Virus record (IMG/VR): IMGVR_UViG_3300033144_001106
Span: 1 to 50,120 of that record
Source: a virus
DNA: 50,120 nt
Direction: 5' to 3' (one strand)
Shown here: one piece after another, positions 34,460 through 42,233 of the stretch
Layout of the letters: each line of letters begins with the position of its first letter
Numbering within the stretch: position 1 is the stretch's first letter
The notes under the pieces: model-generated
Databases searched by the model: none
Seen by the model: the letters and a program-made list of their open reading frames with translations, nothing else
What the model was told of the DNA's origin: nothing
Made by a program: the position numbers and the translations under genes

Positions 34460-36258
34460 CACTTGACTCCTTGCTTGATTACCTCAAACAACACGTTGTT
34501 TATCATTTCTGGGTCACTCAGTACCTTGCTGTTGTTATAGTATGTTACCACTGCATCCGACTGGATGCCTACACCGTACAGGTCTACGTCACCCCGTGCC
34601 TCAATGCTCTTAGCCACATACAGTAGGTTCTGGCTTGCATTACCAGCATACTGTCCCGCTGGACACCCATCACTCAGTACGATCAGGATCTTACGTGCCT
34701 CTGGTCGTGCATGTATCTGGTTGTATGCCCACATTACAGCATCAGCATCGTTGTTAGCAGAGCAGAAGCGATAGAACTTAGAGAACCTCTCGGCTACTTG
34801 GTATGGTGATACCTTGTCATTGAATGACTTGATCAACCCAATGTCACACTGTGAGTGTGCATCAGAGAAGGCAGCCAGTTGTACTGGTATCCTAAGGATA
34901 CGGTCGAACACTTGTACTAACCTGCCACTAGCATCAGCAGCTTGCTTCATCTTCTCACCTGCCATGCTACCTGACCAGTCAGTAAGGATATGGATACATG
35001 TATCCAACTCCTGCTTAGGGCTGAAGTTGTAGAAGATTTTCTTATTCCACTCACCACCATCAATGGGTGGCATACCTAGCTTGTATATGCTGCCCTTGTC
35101 TATCCTTCCGTGGTACTGTGCCTTGCTTACTCTAGTCCTTGACTTAGCTTGGATGTACCTACGTATCTGGTTGCCGAAGGTAGCTGCTGCCCTGTTGTCA
35201 GACATGAATGACTCAGGTGTGCCAATACCATACCAGTCATTACGTATCTCTGCCTTGTGCTTCTTCTGCTTAAGGTCAACCACGTTGATCAGGTGCTGTG
35301 GCATGAGTGCTACCCTACCCTTAGTGTAGTCAGTCCAGTCAATGCCTATGTTACCCGGCTTGCCATCCTTAGGTTGCCACTCGTCGTGCTCACTGAACAC
35401 GATGTCCTTCCAACTGACGACAGTGCCTTGCTGTTGTTGTACTTCACCCTCACCTTCACCCTCTTCTAGCTTATCACCTCCACCTTCACCTTCTTCTTCA
35501 CCGCCCTTACTACCTTCGCCCTCTTCGCCCTCACCTTGTTCATTGCGCTCCATGCTGTGCCCTTGTTGCCGTGTCTCCTCTAGTTCATCCTCGTCACTGT
35601 CAGGAAAGAGTCGCCTATATAAATCCACAGCTAAATCCCAGCAATCGTGCGGGTCTTTGGTTGCTTGCATCCTCTCAACGTACCCTTCCTTGACCAACTT
35701 AGTCGTCAGGTTCCTAGCTACCGAGGGCATACCAGCAAAGAACTTAGTGCGGCTAGCATTAGACATGCCATCCCACTCTAAGCGGGACAGTTGTCCCAAT
35801 GAACTGATAGACATGGGTGCTACCTGCTCCTCAGTGAGGTCATCATCCAGTTCAACCTTGCCCCACTTAGCAGTGATCTCCTTAAGTATGACTGCGTTCT
35901 GTCTACCTAAGGCGACAGCATCACCAGCATAGGCATTAGCTACCTCCCTCTCCATCCCATCGTCCTCGACGATATTGAACAGAGCGAATAGTTCTTCGGG
36001 AGTAGTCTTCTTGTCCAGTGCATTGCATATAGCAAACGCATCAGGCCTTTGGTGGTGACCACACTCATGTACCACGAACCCATGCAGCTTAGTCATTGCA
36101 TCCTCAGTTACAGGATGGTGTATTGCTGGTATGGTGATGTCCCTGCCATTAGTCATGGCTGTCCTAGCATGAGGGTCGAAGGTAAGAGTTACACCCTGTG
36201 ACCCACACCTACGTTGTATGACTGAGATCATCCGATCAATGTCTAGTACATCACTCAT
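34459..36258 (-). CDS. VWA-domain protein (CobT-like) with HExxH motif
   Basis: This 599-residue protein has H-E-C-G-H-H at residues 64-69, the zincin-like element found near the N-terminus of CobT-like VWA proteins. A long Glu/Gly-rich disordered middle (about residues 235-285) follows, and then a C-terminal von Willebrand A domain with D-W-S-G-S-M, the MIDAS metal site, and downstream F-S-D and L-S-D-G. It is the partner type of the MoxR/CobS ATPase encoded at 36549. In phages such pairs are thought to remodel proteins. The cobalamin label comes from the bacterial relatives and is not evidence for cobalt insertion here. Confidence 0.75.
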   Translation of the reverse strand: MSDVLDIDRMISVIQRRCGSQGVTLTFDPHARTAMTNGRDITIPAIHHPVTEDAMTKLHGFVVHECGHHQRPDAFAICNALDKKTTPEELFALFNIVEDDGMEREVANAYAGDAVALGRQNAVILKEITAKWGKVELDDDLTEEQVAPMSISSLGQLSRLEWDGMSNASRTKFFAGMPSVARNLTTKLVKEGYVERMQATKDPHDCWDLAVDLYRRLFPDSDEDELEETRQQGHSMERNEQGEGEEGEGSKGGEEEGEGGGDKLEEGEGEGEVQQQQGTVVSWKDIVFSEHDEWQPKDGKPGNIGIDWTDYTKGRVALMPQHLINVVDLKQKKHKAEIRNDWYGIGTPESFMSDNRAAATFGNQIRRYIQAKSRTRVSKAQYHGRIDKGSIYKLGMPPIDGGEWNKKIFYNFSPKQELDTCIHILTDWSGSMAGEKMKQAADASGRLVQVFDRILRIPVQLAAFSDAHSQCDIGLIKSFNDKVSPYQVAERFSKFYRFCSANNDADAVMWAYNQIHARPEARKILIVLSDGCPAGQYAGNASQNLLYVAKSIEARGDVDLYGVGIQSDAVVTYYNNSKVLSDPEMINNVLFEVIKQGVK

Positions 36259-36445
36259 CCTCGCCTCCTAGTGCGGCTAGTGCGTTATCTAACCTTATGC
36301 AATCGAAAGCTGAACAACGGTCGCCCCTCACTTTTTTCGCCGCATCAACAACAGCCTCAAGCTGTTCGATGCGCTTAAGAAAATTAGCCATTGTGATCTT
36401 GTCTATCTCTACCTTGGCCTCAAGCTGCTTTATTCTGTCACTCAT
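36251..36445 (-). CDS. Small coiled-coil protein
   Basis: This 64-residue protein has a leucine-zipper-like helix (SDRIKQLEAKVEIDKITM...LKRIEQLEAVVDAAK) and a short C-terminal part with two Cys. It overlaps the VWA gene by eight bases and the 35-codon frame upstream by four. It may link the VWA and ATPase partners. The GAGGA site favours this ATG. Confidence 0.6.
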   Translation of the reverse strand: MSDRIKQLEAKVEIDKITMANFLKRIEQLEAVVDAAKKVRGDRCSAFDCIRLDNALAALGGEDE

Positions 36446-36549
36446 TTTATGTCCTCGTTGGGCACATATATGCAGGAGTCATCTTCGTACACAACAAGAC
36501 AACCACAGGACAAATGAAGGATGTAGTCTATTCTAAAGTGGACATCCAT
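36442..36549 (-). CDS. 35-residue putative micro-protein
   Basis: This frame is bounded by TAATG with the ATPase stop and ATGA with the next gene, the same stop/start geometry as its neighbours. It reads MDVHFRIDYILHLSCGCLVVYEDD and has a Cys-Gly-Cys pair. It fills what would otherwise be a 100-base gap between two partner genes. No function is proposed; confidence rests on the coupling pattern alone. Confidence 0.45.
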   Translation of the reverse strand: MDVHFRIDYILHLSCGCLVVYEDDSCIYVPNEDIK

Positions 36550-37655
36550 TACAGTTTCCTTGCAAAGACTTGGAAGTACATGTCCTTAGCAGTAGCCTTG
36601 TCATCCTTGCTCAGCTTGTCGAACCACGACAGCTTAAGGCCTTGCTCTAAGCTCGAGCATAACTCTGCCTTCTCAGTCCATGCCAGTAGAGCACGGACAC
36701 TGAACGTGGTGAGCAGTGCCTGTTGACTGAACGCTACACGTACCAGCTTGGCAAAGTCCAGCACCCCATTGATCTGATCAGTGGTCAGTCCTGTCTGCTT
36801 CTTAAGTAACCGGCGTTCTTGTACCTTAGGCAGGTACTCTATCTCAATAGATGCACCGATACGATCCAGTGTACTAGCATCCTGTACTTGAGCATCGAAC
36901 ACACCTGTCTCATCACCAGTACCACATGTGTTGTCAGTAAGGGTGTACCACCACTTGCCCTTCGGTGCTCTAAGTATGCGCTCCTCTGCGGTGCGACCCG
37001 GTGCATTGGGTAGCAGTACAGTGCGGTTGTTCTTCTCACGTAGTGACTGTAGTACCAGCGCACTGTTGTGTCGGAAGGCCTCATCTTCGCAGAAGATACC
37101 ACCATAGCGGAGACTATCGGTCAAGATAGTAGGCTCTTGCTTGATGAACATCTGCCCTTCCTCATTGTAGTCCAGTGAAGCACTACCTATGAGGTGATCC
37201 TCGCGTGTCTCATGGTTACATGACATACGCCAGAAGGGGATGAAGAATGTAGCTGCCCATTCTTGTACTAAGCATGACTTGCCAGTACCTTGCAGCCCAT
37301 GCAGTAGCGTGGTGTCACCACAGTACATAGCCATAGCATACTGTTCAACAGCAGGCTTGTTCCAGATCCAGTTAGGATCTTTAGCTGGGATGTGAAGCTG
37401 CGCTTCCTCATGCCAGTCACTAGCCTCAAACATGGGCAGTGACAGGTCGGGGATAGTCTTAGGCTTCCAGAATATAGAGCTGAACAAGACAGTACCGGGT
37501 GGTGTGTCTAGCTTAGCCACCGTAGTGATCTCGAACTTGTCAACTACCTCTGCCTCAACTATCGCGTTTGCTCCCTTCTCGGTAGCTAGGATAGCATTGA
37601 TTACATCAGCGTCGTACTTACCCTTGAGGGGTTGACCTGTTGAGTAGTTACTCAT
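36549..37655 (-). CDS. MoxR/CobS-like AAA+ ATPase
   Basis: This 368-residue protein, read from the ATG at 37655 after AAGGAA, has the Walker A G-L-Q-G-T-G-K-S (residues 120-127), a C-E-D-E-A Walker B-like stretch about 60 residues later, and downstream arginine-containing segments of the MoxR type. It probably works with the VWA protein at 34459 as a two-part remodelling machine. It overlaps the next gene upstream by eight bases. A role in DNA replication or particle maturation is inferred from the operon. Confidence 0.75.
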   Translation of the reverse strand: MSNYSTGQPLKGKYDADVINAILATEKGANAIVEAEVVDKFEITTVAKLDTPPGTVLFSSIFWKPKTIPDLSLPMFEASDWHEEAQLHIPAKDPNWIWNKPAVEQYAMAMYCGDTTLLHGLQGTGKSCLVQEWAATFFIPFWRMSCNHETREDHLIGSASLDYNEEGQMFIKQEPTILTDSLRYGGIFCEDEAFRHNSALVLQSLREKNNRTVLLPNAPGRTAEERILRAPKGKWWYTLTDNTCGTGDETGVFDAQVQDASTLDRIGASIEIEYLPKVQERRLLKKQTGLTTDQINGVLDFAKLVRVAFSQQALLTTFSVRALLAWTEKAELCSSLEQGLKLSWFDKLSKDDKATAKDMYFQVFARKL

Positions 37656-37875
37656 CGTCAGTTTCCTTGCGTGTAGAGACACCATCTATACTGACCAGTC
37701 GCAGTTCAATCTCTAAGGAGGGAGGCTTAGGTGCATCCGTCCCGTTAAGTACCACCTGCAACGTGATGGTGTCGTTGTCTTGCTCAAACATCTTAGCTAC
37801 TGCTTGACGGACAAAGTCATCCATCTTCAGTTCCTCTGCTAAGCCTATGTCAGTTACTACTGCTTCCTCTGCCAT
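37648..37875 (-). CDS. Small acidic protein
   Basis: This 75-residue protein (MAEEAVVTDIGLAEELKMDD...) is rich in Glu and Asp, with a beta-like C-terminal half (ITLQVVLNG...LEIELRLVSIDG). It overlaps the ATPase gene by eight bases. It might be a co-factor of the MoxR/VWA pair, but nothing in the sequence proves this. Confidence 0.55.
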   Translation of the reverse strand: MAEEAVVTDIGLAEELKMDDFVRQAVAKMFEQDNDTITLQVVLNGTDAPKPPSLEIELRLVSIDGVSTRKETDDE

Positions 37876-37877
37876 TG

Positions 37878-38360
37878 CTAGGCCTCCTTCTTAGCCAGTA
37901 AAGCAACACGCCGCTTGATAGTGCTGAGTGCTGCTGACTTGACAGTTGCTACCCTACTACCATACCAACCACGACCAGTGCTACGCTTGACAAACTTACG
38001 TGCCGTAGTAGTGGTAGTCACTACTTGCTCGTCACTGATGTCATTGACCTGATCCAGCAGTGACACGATCTCTCGCTCAGCTAGCTTAACGTCGTCTTCA
38101 CGCCACTTAAGTTTTCTCTCTGCCGTAGTACACTTACGTGTAATGGCATCCTCACGCCGCTTAACGGCAGTCTCACGCTTGAAACATGCAGCTTCACGCT
38201 TAGTCACACCCTTGGTTGCAGTTTGTGCTACCTTCAAGTCTTTCCTAGCTTGAGCTAAGTCAGCCTTGATGGTGCGTGTCTCACTTGCTACGTCCTTACG
38301 TGCTGCTTTCTTTGCTGTCTCCAACATTTCGTCGAAGAATCTATCTGCTCCAGTACTCAT
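37878..38360 (-). CDS. Coiled-coil, basic protein
   Basis: This 160-residue protein is a nearly continuous charged helix (residues 10-110, rich in Lys, Arg, Glu and Ala), followed by a basic Ser/Arg/Thr-rich C-terminus. It has no membrane span. It may bind DNA or scaffold other proteins. Its ATG is overlapped by the stop of the upstream 59-residue gene. The function is unknown. Confidence 0.6.
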   Translation of the reverse strand: MSTGADRFFDEMLETAKKAARKDVASETRTIKADLAQARKDLKVAQTATKGVTKREAACFKRETAVKRREDAITRKCTTAERKLKWREDDVKLAEREIVSLLDQVNDISDEQVVTTTTTARKFVKRSTGRGWYGSRVATVKSAALSTIKRRVALLAKKEA

Positions 38361-38536
38361 GTGCTTCTCCCTTCGGGATCAAAGCGACCCCATGTTTCCC
38401 CATCGGGGAATGTAAATGTATCATCCTCACTCCATAGCTTATTGGAATCTATCAAGTAGATTACCTTAGCTATGAGGTGGAAGTTCTCACGTTCTACGTC
38501 GCCATCGTAATGAATCAAGCTTACCTTCTTGCTCAT
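38357..38536 (-). CDS. 59-residue protein, unknown
   Basis: This frame, MSKKVSLIHYDGDVERENFH..., is coupled to both neighbours by ATGA overlaps. It contains a small domain with several aromatic residues and a final P-E-G-R-S-T. Perfect hairpins lie in its coding sequence at 38396-38410 and 38368-38378. No family is recognised. Confidence 0.55.
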   Translation of the reverse strand: MSKKVSLIHYDGDVERENFHLIAKVIYLIDSNKLWSEDDTFTFPDGETWGRFDPEGRST

Positions 38537-38940
38537 TGGGTAACAACCTTAATGAAGGTGAGTGGCTGCTTAGTGCATGCAAGGTCAGCGATTGTCTCCA
38601 CTGCTTCGGCAATGTCCTCCGATACCACCTCGAATTCAGCATCCGGCTCCGCTGCCTTTGCTTCGGCCATGTGTAATGCCTCGACAATACTAGCTTCGTC
38701 CAGTCCAAGCTCGATGACTTCTTCGTCATCCTCAACTGCGTCGTCATACTCATCAACCTCACTTACAGGTGCTAGGTTTAGATCGAGCGATGCCAATGCC
38801 AATGGCTTGCCGTCCAGTATGTAAGCACCCGTTGCTATCTCACCGGAAGCAAACTTCTGCACCAAATAGGACATCTTAGCATAAGCAGACATTGTAAAGC
38901 CCGTGTCGTGCCGTTCACCCATTACCATCTTGATTTCCAT
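38533..38940 (-). CDS. Acidic protein, unknown
   Basis: Starting at the ATG at 38940 after GGAGGAGG, this 135-residue protein has a basic/aromatic N-terminus (MEIKMVMGERHDTG), then a strongly acidic middle and C-terminal helices rich in Glu and Ala. It could be a DNA mimic or an inhibitor of a host protein by charge, but there is no motif to support that. Confidence 0.55.
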   Translation of the reverse strand: MEIKMVMGERHDTGFTMSAYAKMSYLVQKFASGEIATGAYILDGKPLALASLDLNLAPVSEVDEYDDAVEDDEEVIELGLDEASIVEALHMAEAKAAEPDAEFEVVSEDIAEAVETIADLACTKQPLTFIKVVTQ

Positions 38941-39158
38941 CAGTCCTCCTCCTCTCTCGTTCTCCTTCCCTTCGGAAAGGAGAACAGAGAGGAGAGCCAG
39001 CGCCACACCCCAACTAACATGTCTGCACCTACACTATACAGTATAGCTGCTACGAATATGGTAAGCAGCATACCTAAGAACACCATCGTACCTAGCCCGA
39101 TGAATACTATGAGCATCAGTATACCTAGTGCTGCTAGCCACTCAGTTAATCTGTTCAC
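38940..39158 (-). CDS. Small membrane protein, two spans
   Basis: This 72-residue protein has an amphipathic start and two hydrophobic segments (about residues 8-30 and 31-52), then a basic/acidic C-terminus (FPKGRRTREEED). The last codons lie in a long near-perfect hairpin (38957-38983) just before the ribosome site of the following gene. The role is unknown; it may alter the host membrane. Confidence 0.55.
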   Translation of the reverse strand: MNRLTEWLAALGILMLIVFIGLGTMVFLGMLLTIFVAAILYSVGADMLVGVWRWLSSLFSFPKGRRTREEED

Positions 39159-39415
39159 TTACGTGCCTCCTGTATAGCGTTGTCAATAGCTACGTTCAGT
39201 GTCTCGTACCATTCAAAGTCTACGTTGTCATGCCGTACTACAGCACATACAAACTCATATACTGTGTCGTATATGTCAGCCTCAACTTGGATCTCATCCA
39301 TTACCTGAGCTACGTCCTCTCCCTTTACTGAGAACAGTACCTCGCTCTGTTCAGTAGCTGCAAGCTCATGTACACATGGTGGTGTACCCTTCGCTTGTTC
39401 AATGTTTCTAGTCAT
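39155..39415 (-). CDS. Small acidic protein, unknown
   Basis: From the ATG at 39415 (nine bases after AGGAGG; an ATG at 39421 is also possible), this 86-residue protein is acidic with a central hydrophobic patch (VYEFVCAVVRHDN). It has two Cys. It overlaps its neighbours by four and eight bases. No family is recognised. Confidence 0.55.
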   Translation of the reverse strand: MTRNIEQAKGTPPCVHELAATEQSEVLFSVKGEDVAQVMDEIQVEADIYDTVYEFVCAVVRHDNVDFEWYETLNVAIDNAIQEARK

Positions 39416-39617
39416 GATCATTGTCCTCCTCTCGGACATATCCTACACCCATACAATCCTTCCATCTGTCAGTCCCATCGTTGTAATAGACGGTACACTT
39501 AGCAGGTAAGGGTTGCCTATGATCTACTCTCTTCTCTTGTTCTATGCTATAGATATAACAAGAAGATACCACCTTAAGGGTGGTATAGAGTAGTACTGCT
39601 ATGATTATTAGTCGCAT
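39408..39617 (-). CDS. Small Cys-containing exported protein candidate
   Basis: This 69-residue protein begins with a hydrophobic segment (LIIIAVLLYTTLKVVSS) that may be a signal or anchor and then has two Cys (AKC, KDC) and an acidic tail. It overlaps the next gene by eight bases. It may sit in the periplasm. The function is unknown. Confidence 0.5.
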   Translation of the reverse strand: MRLIIIAVLLYTTLKVVSSCYIYSIEQEKRVDHRQPLPAKCTVYYNDGTDRWKDCMGVGYVREEDNDHD

Positions 39618-39826
39618 GTCTCCCTCTTCGTTACCTCGTACCCTGCTATGAGTACGATGTTGTCAATGCCAGTAGCTATGTGTACTAGCTTGTCACCATG
39701 TGTAGTATGACGAGTACATACATAGGCGGTATCAAATGAGCCACCACAACCAGTGGTTGTCTCAATCCCTAGCTCACCGAGGTCATACTTCTCACGCTTA
39801 TAGTGCTTGATCAGAAGGTCACTCAT
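39608..39826 (-). CDS. Small protein, unknown
   Basis: This 72-residue protein (MSDLLIKHYKREKYDLGEL...) has three Cys in G-C-G-G...V-C-T and T-C-D, Thr-rich stretches and a beta-like C-terminal half. It is coupled to the neighbours by short overlaps. No motif allows a functional call. Confidence 0.5.
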   Translation of the reverse strand: MSDLLIKHYKREKYDLGELGIETTTGCGGSFDTAYVCTRHTTHGDKLVHIATGIDNIVLIAGYEVTKRETCD

Positions 39827-40044
39827 GGCTCTTGCCCGTAGTCTACGATGAACCAGTCAGGGTCTATGCGTGTGCCGTTGTTGACCTTCCACTTAGTAGG
39901 TGCTCGTCGCCACTTACCGGGCTGTCGTTCTATGCTCTGCCTCTTGGCAAACTTACGCATAGCTGACTCGAAGTTGACACCATACCCTGTTATCTCACCG
40001 TGCTTGGCACTGTTGTCAAACATGCCATCATATAAGCGCTTCAT
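39823..40044 (-). CDS. Small basic protein, unknown
   Basis: This 73-residue protein (MKRLYDGMFDNSAKHGEI...) has a Lys/Arg-rich middle (MRKFAKRQSIERQPGKWRR) and ends in an acidic/aromatic patch. It is coupled by ATGA overlaps. It may bind nucleic acid; unsupported beyond charge. Confidence 0.5.
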   Translation of the reverse strand: MKRLYDGMFDNSAKHGEITGYGVNFESAMRKFAKRQSIERQPGKWRRAPTKWKVNNGTRIDPDWFIVDYGQEP

Positions 40045-40235
40045 GGTATCAAGTCCTTAGCTATGTTGACGACGTTATCATGTCCCATGTGTGGTTCCAT
40101 GTCCTCATCCACATAACGGTAGCCTAGTGTATGCAGTGCCATCAAGCGTTTAGCTAGGAGCATGGAGTTGTGTGCCTCATGCTCTAGTTCCATGATCTTA
40201 TCTACGATGATGATTGCTCCCTCTGGGGTACTCAT
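40041..40235 (-). CDS. Small helical protein, unknown
   Basis: I use the ATG at 40235 (MSTPEGAIIIVDKIMELE), which sits after the preceding gene's stop region; an in-frame ATG at 40262 would overlap more. The 64-residue product is helical, with many His and Met. The function is unknown. Confidence 0.5.
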   Translation of the reverse strand: MSTPEGAIIIVDKIMELEHEAHNSMLLAKRLMALHTLGYRYVDEDMEPHMGHDNVVNIAKDLIP

Positions 40236-40417
40236 GTCACTGCCTCCAAACAGGAGAGCCAAAGTTTATCCTCAGTAATAGGATACCCATTAAGCTCTGC
40301 TCTCATATGTACCATGCACTGTTCGATCTCATACTCTTGTGTCGTTTGGTGGACACGGTATGATAAGCCGGTAATAGAGAGTGCTATGCAGCACAAAGCT
40401 ACGCTTATAAGATTCAC
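40232..40417 (-). CDS. Small membrane-anchored protein
   Basis: This 61-residue protein has an N-terminal hydrophobic segment (LISVALCCIALSITGLSY) and a soluble tail of about 40 residues with several Glu and two Cys. It may be anchored in the host inner membrane. The role is unknown. Confidence 0.5.
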   Translation of the reverse strand: MNLISVALCCIALSITGLSYRVHQTTQEYEIEQCMVHMRAELNGYPITEDKLWLSCLEAVT

Positions 40418-40623
40418 AGGTCACACCATCTACGTTGGGGGAAGTAAACAAAGCGGCAGCCTTGCTTAGCTAGCTTGTCCTTGTTTGCAATAGACTCACC
40501 TAAGGTGAACCGCATCACATCATTCAACCCATTAAGGGTGGTCGCCTTCGGCGTACGTGTGATGGTAGTCCACCCATCGGTGGTCTTATAGGCATTACGT
40601 GCCTCGCTATATACGATGTACAT
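40414..40623 (-). CDS. Small protein, unknown
   Basis: This 69-residue protein (MYIVYSEARNAYKTTDGWTT...) is Thr- and aromatic-rich at the N-terminus and basic at the C-terminus (FPQRRWCDL). Coupled by overlap to both neighbours. No family is recognised. Confidence 0.5.
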   Translation of the reverse strand: MYIVYSEARNAYKTTDGWTTITRTPKATTLNGLNDVMRFTLGESIANKDKLAKQGCRFVYFPQRRWCDL

Positions 40624-40844
40624 TAGCGTCTTGTTCTGTGGATAGCAGCGTTGAAGCTACTACGATTGAAGCATCGGTTGCCATACAGAGTATGTTCGTA
40701 CCAGATGCCATCATTAGCTAAGCACCATGCTTTGTGCTCTGCTGCATCTTGGGCAGCATAGTACCTTGCCCATTGCTGATCAGTGTTGGGTGTAGTACTA
40801 CACCCCGTCAGTATCAGTGCTATGCCTATCAGTAGGTATCGCAT
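40623..40844 (-). CDS. Small lipoprotein
   Basis: This 73-residue protein has a signal and lipobox (YLLIGIALILTGC, Cys 15) and a soluble domain with two further Cys and several Trp/Tyr. A hairpin lies directly before its ribosome site (AGGAG). It may be held in the outer membrane, as with the lipoproteins at 26193 and 22220; an exclusion role is possible but unproven. Confidence 0.6.
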   Translation of the reverse strand: MRYLLIGIALILTGCSTTPNTDQQWARYYAAQDAAEHKAWCLANDGIWYEHTLYGNRCFNRSSFNAAIHRTRR

Positions 40845-40968
40845 TGACTTTCTCCTTACCCTTACGGGTATACTTAGTTCGCACTCTATGTGCCGTCCCT
40901 TTACCGAGGATAGCAGGGCTATGCCCTGTCCTCGGCTTGATCAATCGCTTGCCTTTGCCTTTATCCAT
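40798..40968 (-). CDS. Small basic protein, provisional
   Basis: This 56-residue frame begins MDKGKGKRLIKPRTGHSP and is rich in Lys, Arg and Gly, as nucleic-acid-binding peptides are. It overlaps the lipoprotein gene by 47 bases and the 3' end of the preceding gene by 28. Its ribosome site is weak (TAGGTG). It may be a real short gene or a chance frame. Confidence 0.35.
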   Translation of the reverse strand: MDKGKGKRLIKPRTGHSPAILGKGTAHRVRTKYTRKGKEKVNAIPTDRHSTDTDGV

Positions 40969-41153
40969 GTTGCACCTACGTCTGTGTACTTGAAGAAGTA
41001 CTGCTTCCTCTTGTACATCACAGTAAACTGTGAGGCTAGTGCATCACGCACCTTAACATCATGCCACTCCGCCTCGGTATCATACATGTCAGTGTCAACA
41101 CTGACCTTGTCGCCTCTCTTAATAGGCGTGTACCCCTTGTACTTGAAGTTCAT
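40941..41153 (-). CDS. Small basic protein, unknown
   Basis: This 70-residue protein (MNFKYKGYTPIKRGDKVSVD...) is rich in Lys, Tyr and Asp and resembles a small SH3-like or OB-like barrel by strand pattern. GGAG precedes the ATG. The function is unknown. Confidence 0.5.
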   Translation of the reverse strand: MNFKYKGYTPIKRGDKVSVDTDMYDTEAEWHDVKVRDALASQFTVMYKRKQYFFKYTDVGATWIKAKASD

Positions 41154-41168
41154 GATGCTCTCCTTCGG

Positions 41169-41540
41169 TTAGAATTGTGACAAGCTAAGGTATATAGGCT
41201 TGTCGTGATTGAACTTGGTGTGTACCCACAAGTCTAGCTCGTACTCCCACTCACTGAACCCATCCAGTTCAGTGGTACACAGTAGCTTGTCACTGATGTG
41301 GTAGTATGGGTCGCTACAGCTATGCCCATCTTGGGAGTACTGTAGCTCGTAGTAGTCAGACCCTCTGGGTCTGCGGTCAGTGAACTCAAGTACGATGTCA
41401 TCCGTACCCTTGAGGTGGAACAGTCTTGCAACACCCCGACTGCATAGACATGAGCTATACAGTGCCTTCATCCCCTTTATCTTATAAGGGACTGAGTGGT
41501 AGTCACCCCATCGGTGCTTGAAGCGTAGCTTCTCGTTCAT
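41169..41540 (-). CDS. Hypothetical protein
   Basis: From the ATG at 41540 this 123-residue protein has a basic start (MNEKLRFKHRWGDYH), five Cys, and many aromatic residues in its C-terminal half. It overlaps the gene upstream by four bases. Two in-gene hairpins with 3-base loops occur at 41357-41373 and 41520-41532. The function is unknown. Confidence 0.5.
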   Translation of the reverse strand: MNEKLRFKHRWGDYHSVPYKIKGMKALYSSCLCSRGVARLFHLKGTDDIVLEFTDRRPRGSDYYELQYSQDGHSCSDPYYHISDKLLCTTELDGFSEWEYELDLWVHTKFNHDKPIYLSLSQF

Positions 41541-41749
41541 ACGTACCCCACTTTTGCACCCCTGTGCCATAAGACCTTGCCTTCAGGCCGCTTAGTTTTA
41601 CGACGGTAAACGTCGCACTGATGTACCATAACGGTACGTTCTATCCTCTTCGGACAGTCCATAGTAGCCTTGTCAAACAGCCACGAATCTATCGTGCGCT
41701 TGACAGTAGGCACTGCTACTGAGTGCCGAACCCAATCACGCTTGTTCAT
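41537..41749 (-). CDS. Small basic protein, unknown
   Basis: This 70-residue protein (MNKRDWVRHSVAVPTVKRTID...) is basic with a C-terminal K-R-P-E-G-K-V. It is the first gene downstream of the gene-free structured segment, and its ribosome site (GAGGG) is clear. No family is recognised. Confidence 0.5.
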   Translation of the reverse strand: MNKRDWVRHSVAVPTVKRTIDSWLFDKATMDCPKRIERTVMVHQCDVYRRKTKRPEGKVLWHRGAKVGYV

Positions 41750-42233
41750 ACTTTGCCCTCGTTCTATGATTAAATAGGGGGACTCACGCCCTTAATAGCC
41801 AGTCCTCTACACCTAAGTAGCGAGCATAGATGCAGCATCCCTTGTACTGAGCAAGCTCTAAGCCGCCCAACACTAATAGGTAACGCCTTGTCCCACCCCA
41901 CTAGCATGAGGCTACGAATGTACTAGCAAAACTGTTGGACAAGACGCGGTAATGTGTGCGCCCTACCTAGTAGCAACTCCGTGCTACTAGGTGTGACGAC
42001 TCGGCTCAAGACATACCGTATAGCTATACGCTACGCTCGCCATTAACTCTTAAAGGTTAATGACTGTAGTTGCTACGGGATCTCAAGTTAGCTTGAGCTT
42101 GGCTATTAACGTGCGGGGTACAACCCATGCCTAAGCACGTATAACTAGGAGGTCACGGTCTTACTACGTAAGATGCCCCGGACAGCACCGTGCCATAACG
42201 CTAGGCACACGGACGTAGTGGAGAACAGCCACT
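41750..42233. ncRNA. Gene-free, strongly structured segment, possible RNA
   Basis: No convincing gene is present in about 480 bases, on either strand. The stretch is full of inverted repeats: CTTGTCC/GGACAAG (41887-41943), ACCTAGTAGCA/TGCTACTAGGT (41965-41992), the 14-base palindrome at 42017, CATTAAC/GTTAATG (42041-42062), CTCAAG/CTTGAG (42082-42097), ACGTGC/GCACGT (42109-42140), CACGGT/ACCGTG enclosing TCTTAC-TAC-GTAAGA (42154-42192), TAGTGG/CCACTA (42216-42234). Such density suggests a folded RNA, or a DNA element. Direction is unclear; the - strand is transcribed through. I see no tRNA or known RNA motif, and no clear promoter inside. Confidence 0.45.

Noticed and set aside
35342-35932. 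A 196-codon + strand frame with long Ser/Pro runs
   Set aside because: It mirrors the Glu/Gly-rich linker of the VWA gene on the other strand; low complexity and no start signal.
41770-41907. A 45-codon - strand frame within the gene-free segment
   Set aside because: No ribosome site, no coupling to neighbours and a composition that follows the hairpin stems; unlikely to be made.
41750-42233. tRNA or tmRNA gene
   Set aside because: I looked for a T-loop (TTCGA/GGTTCGA-like) and an acceptor stem ending near CCA on both strands and found none.
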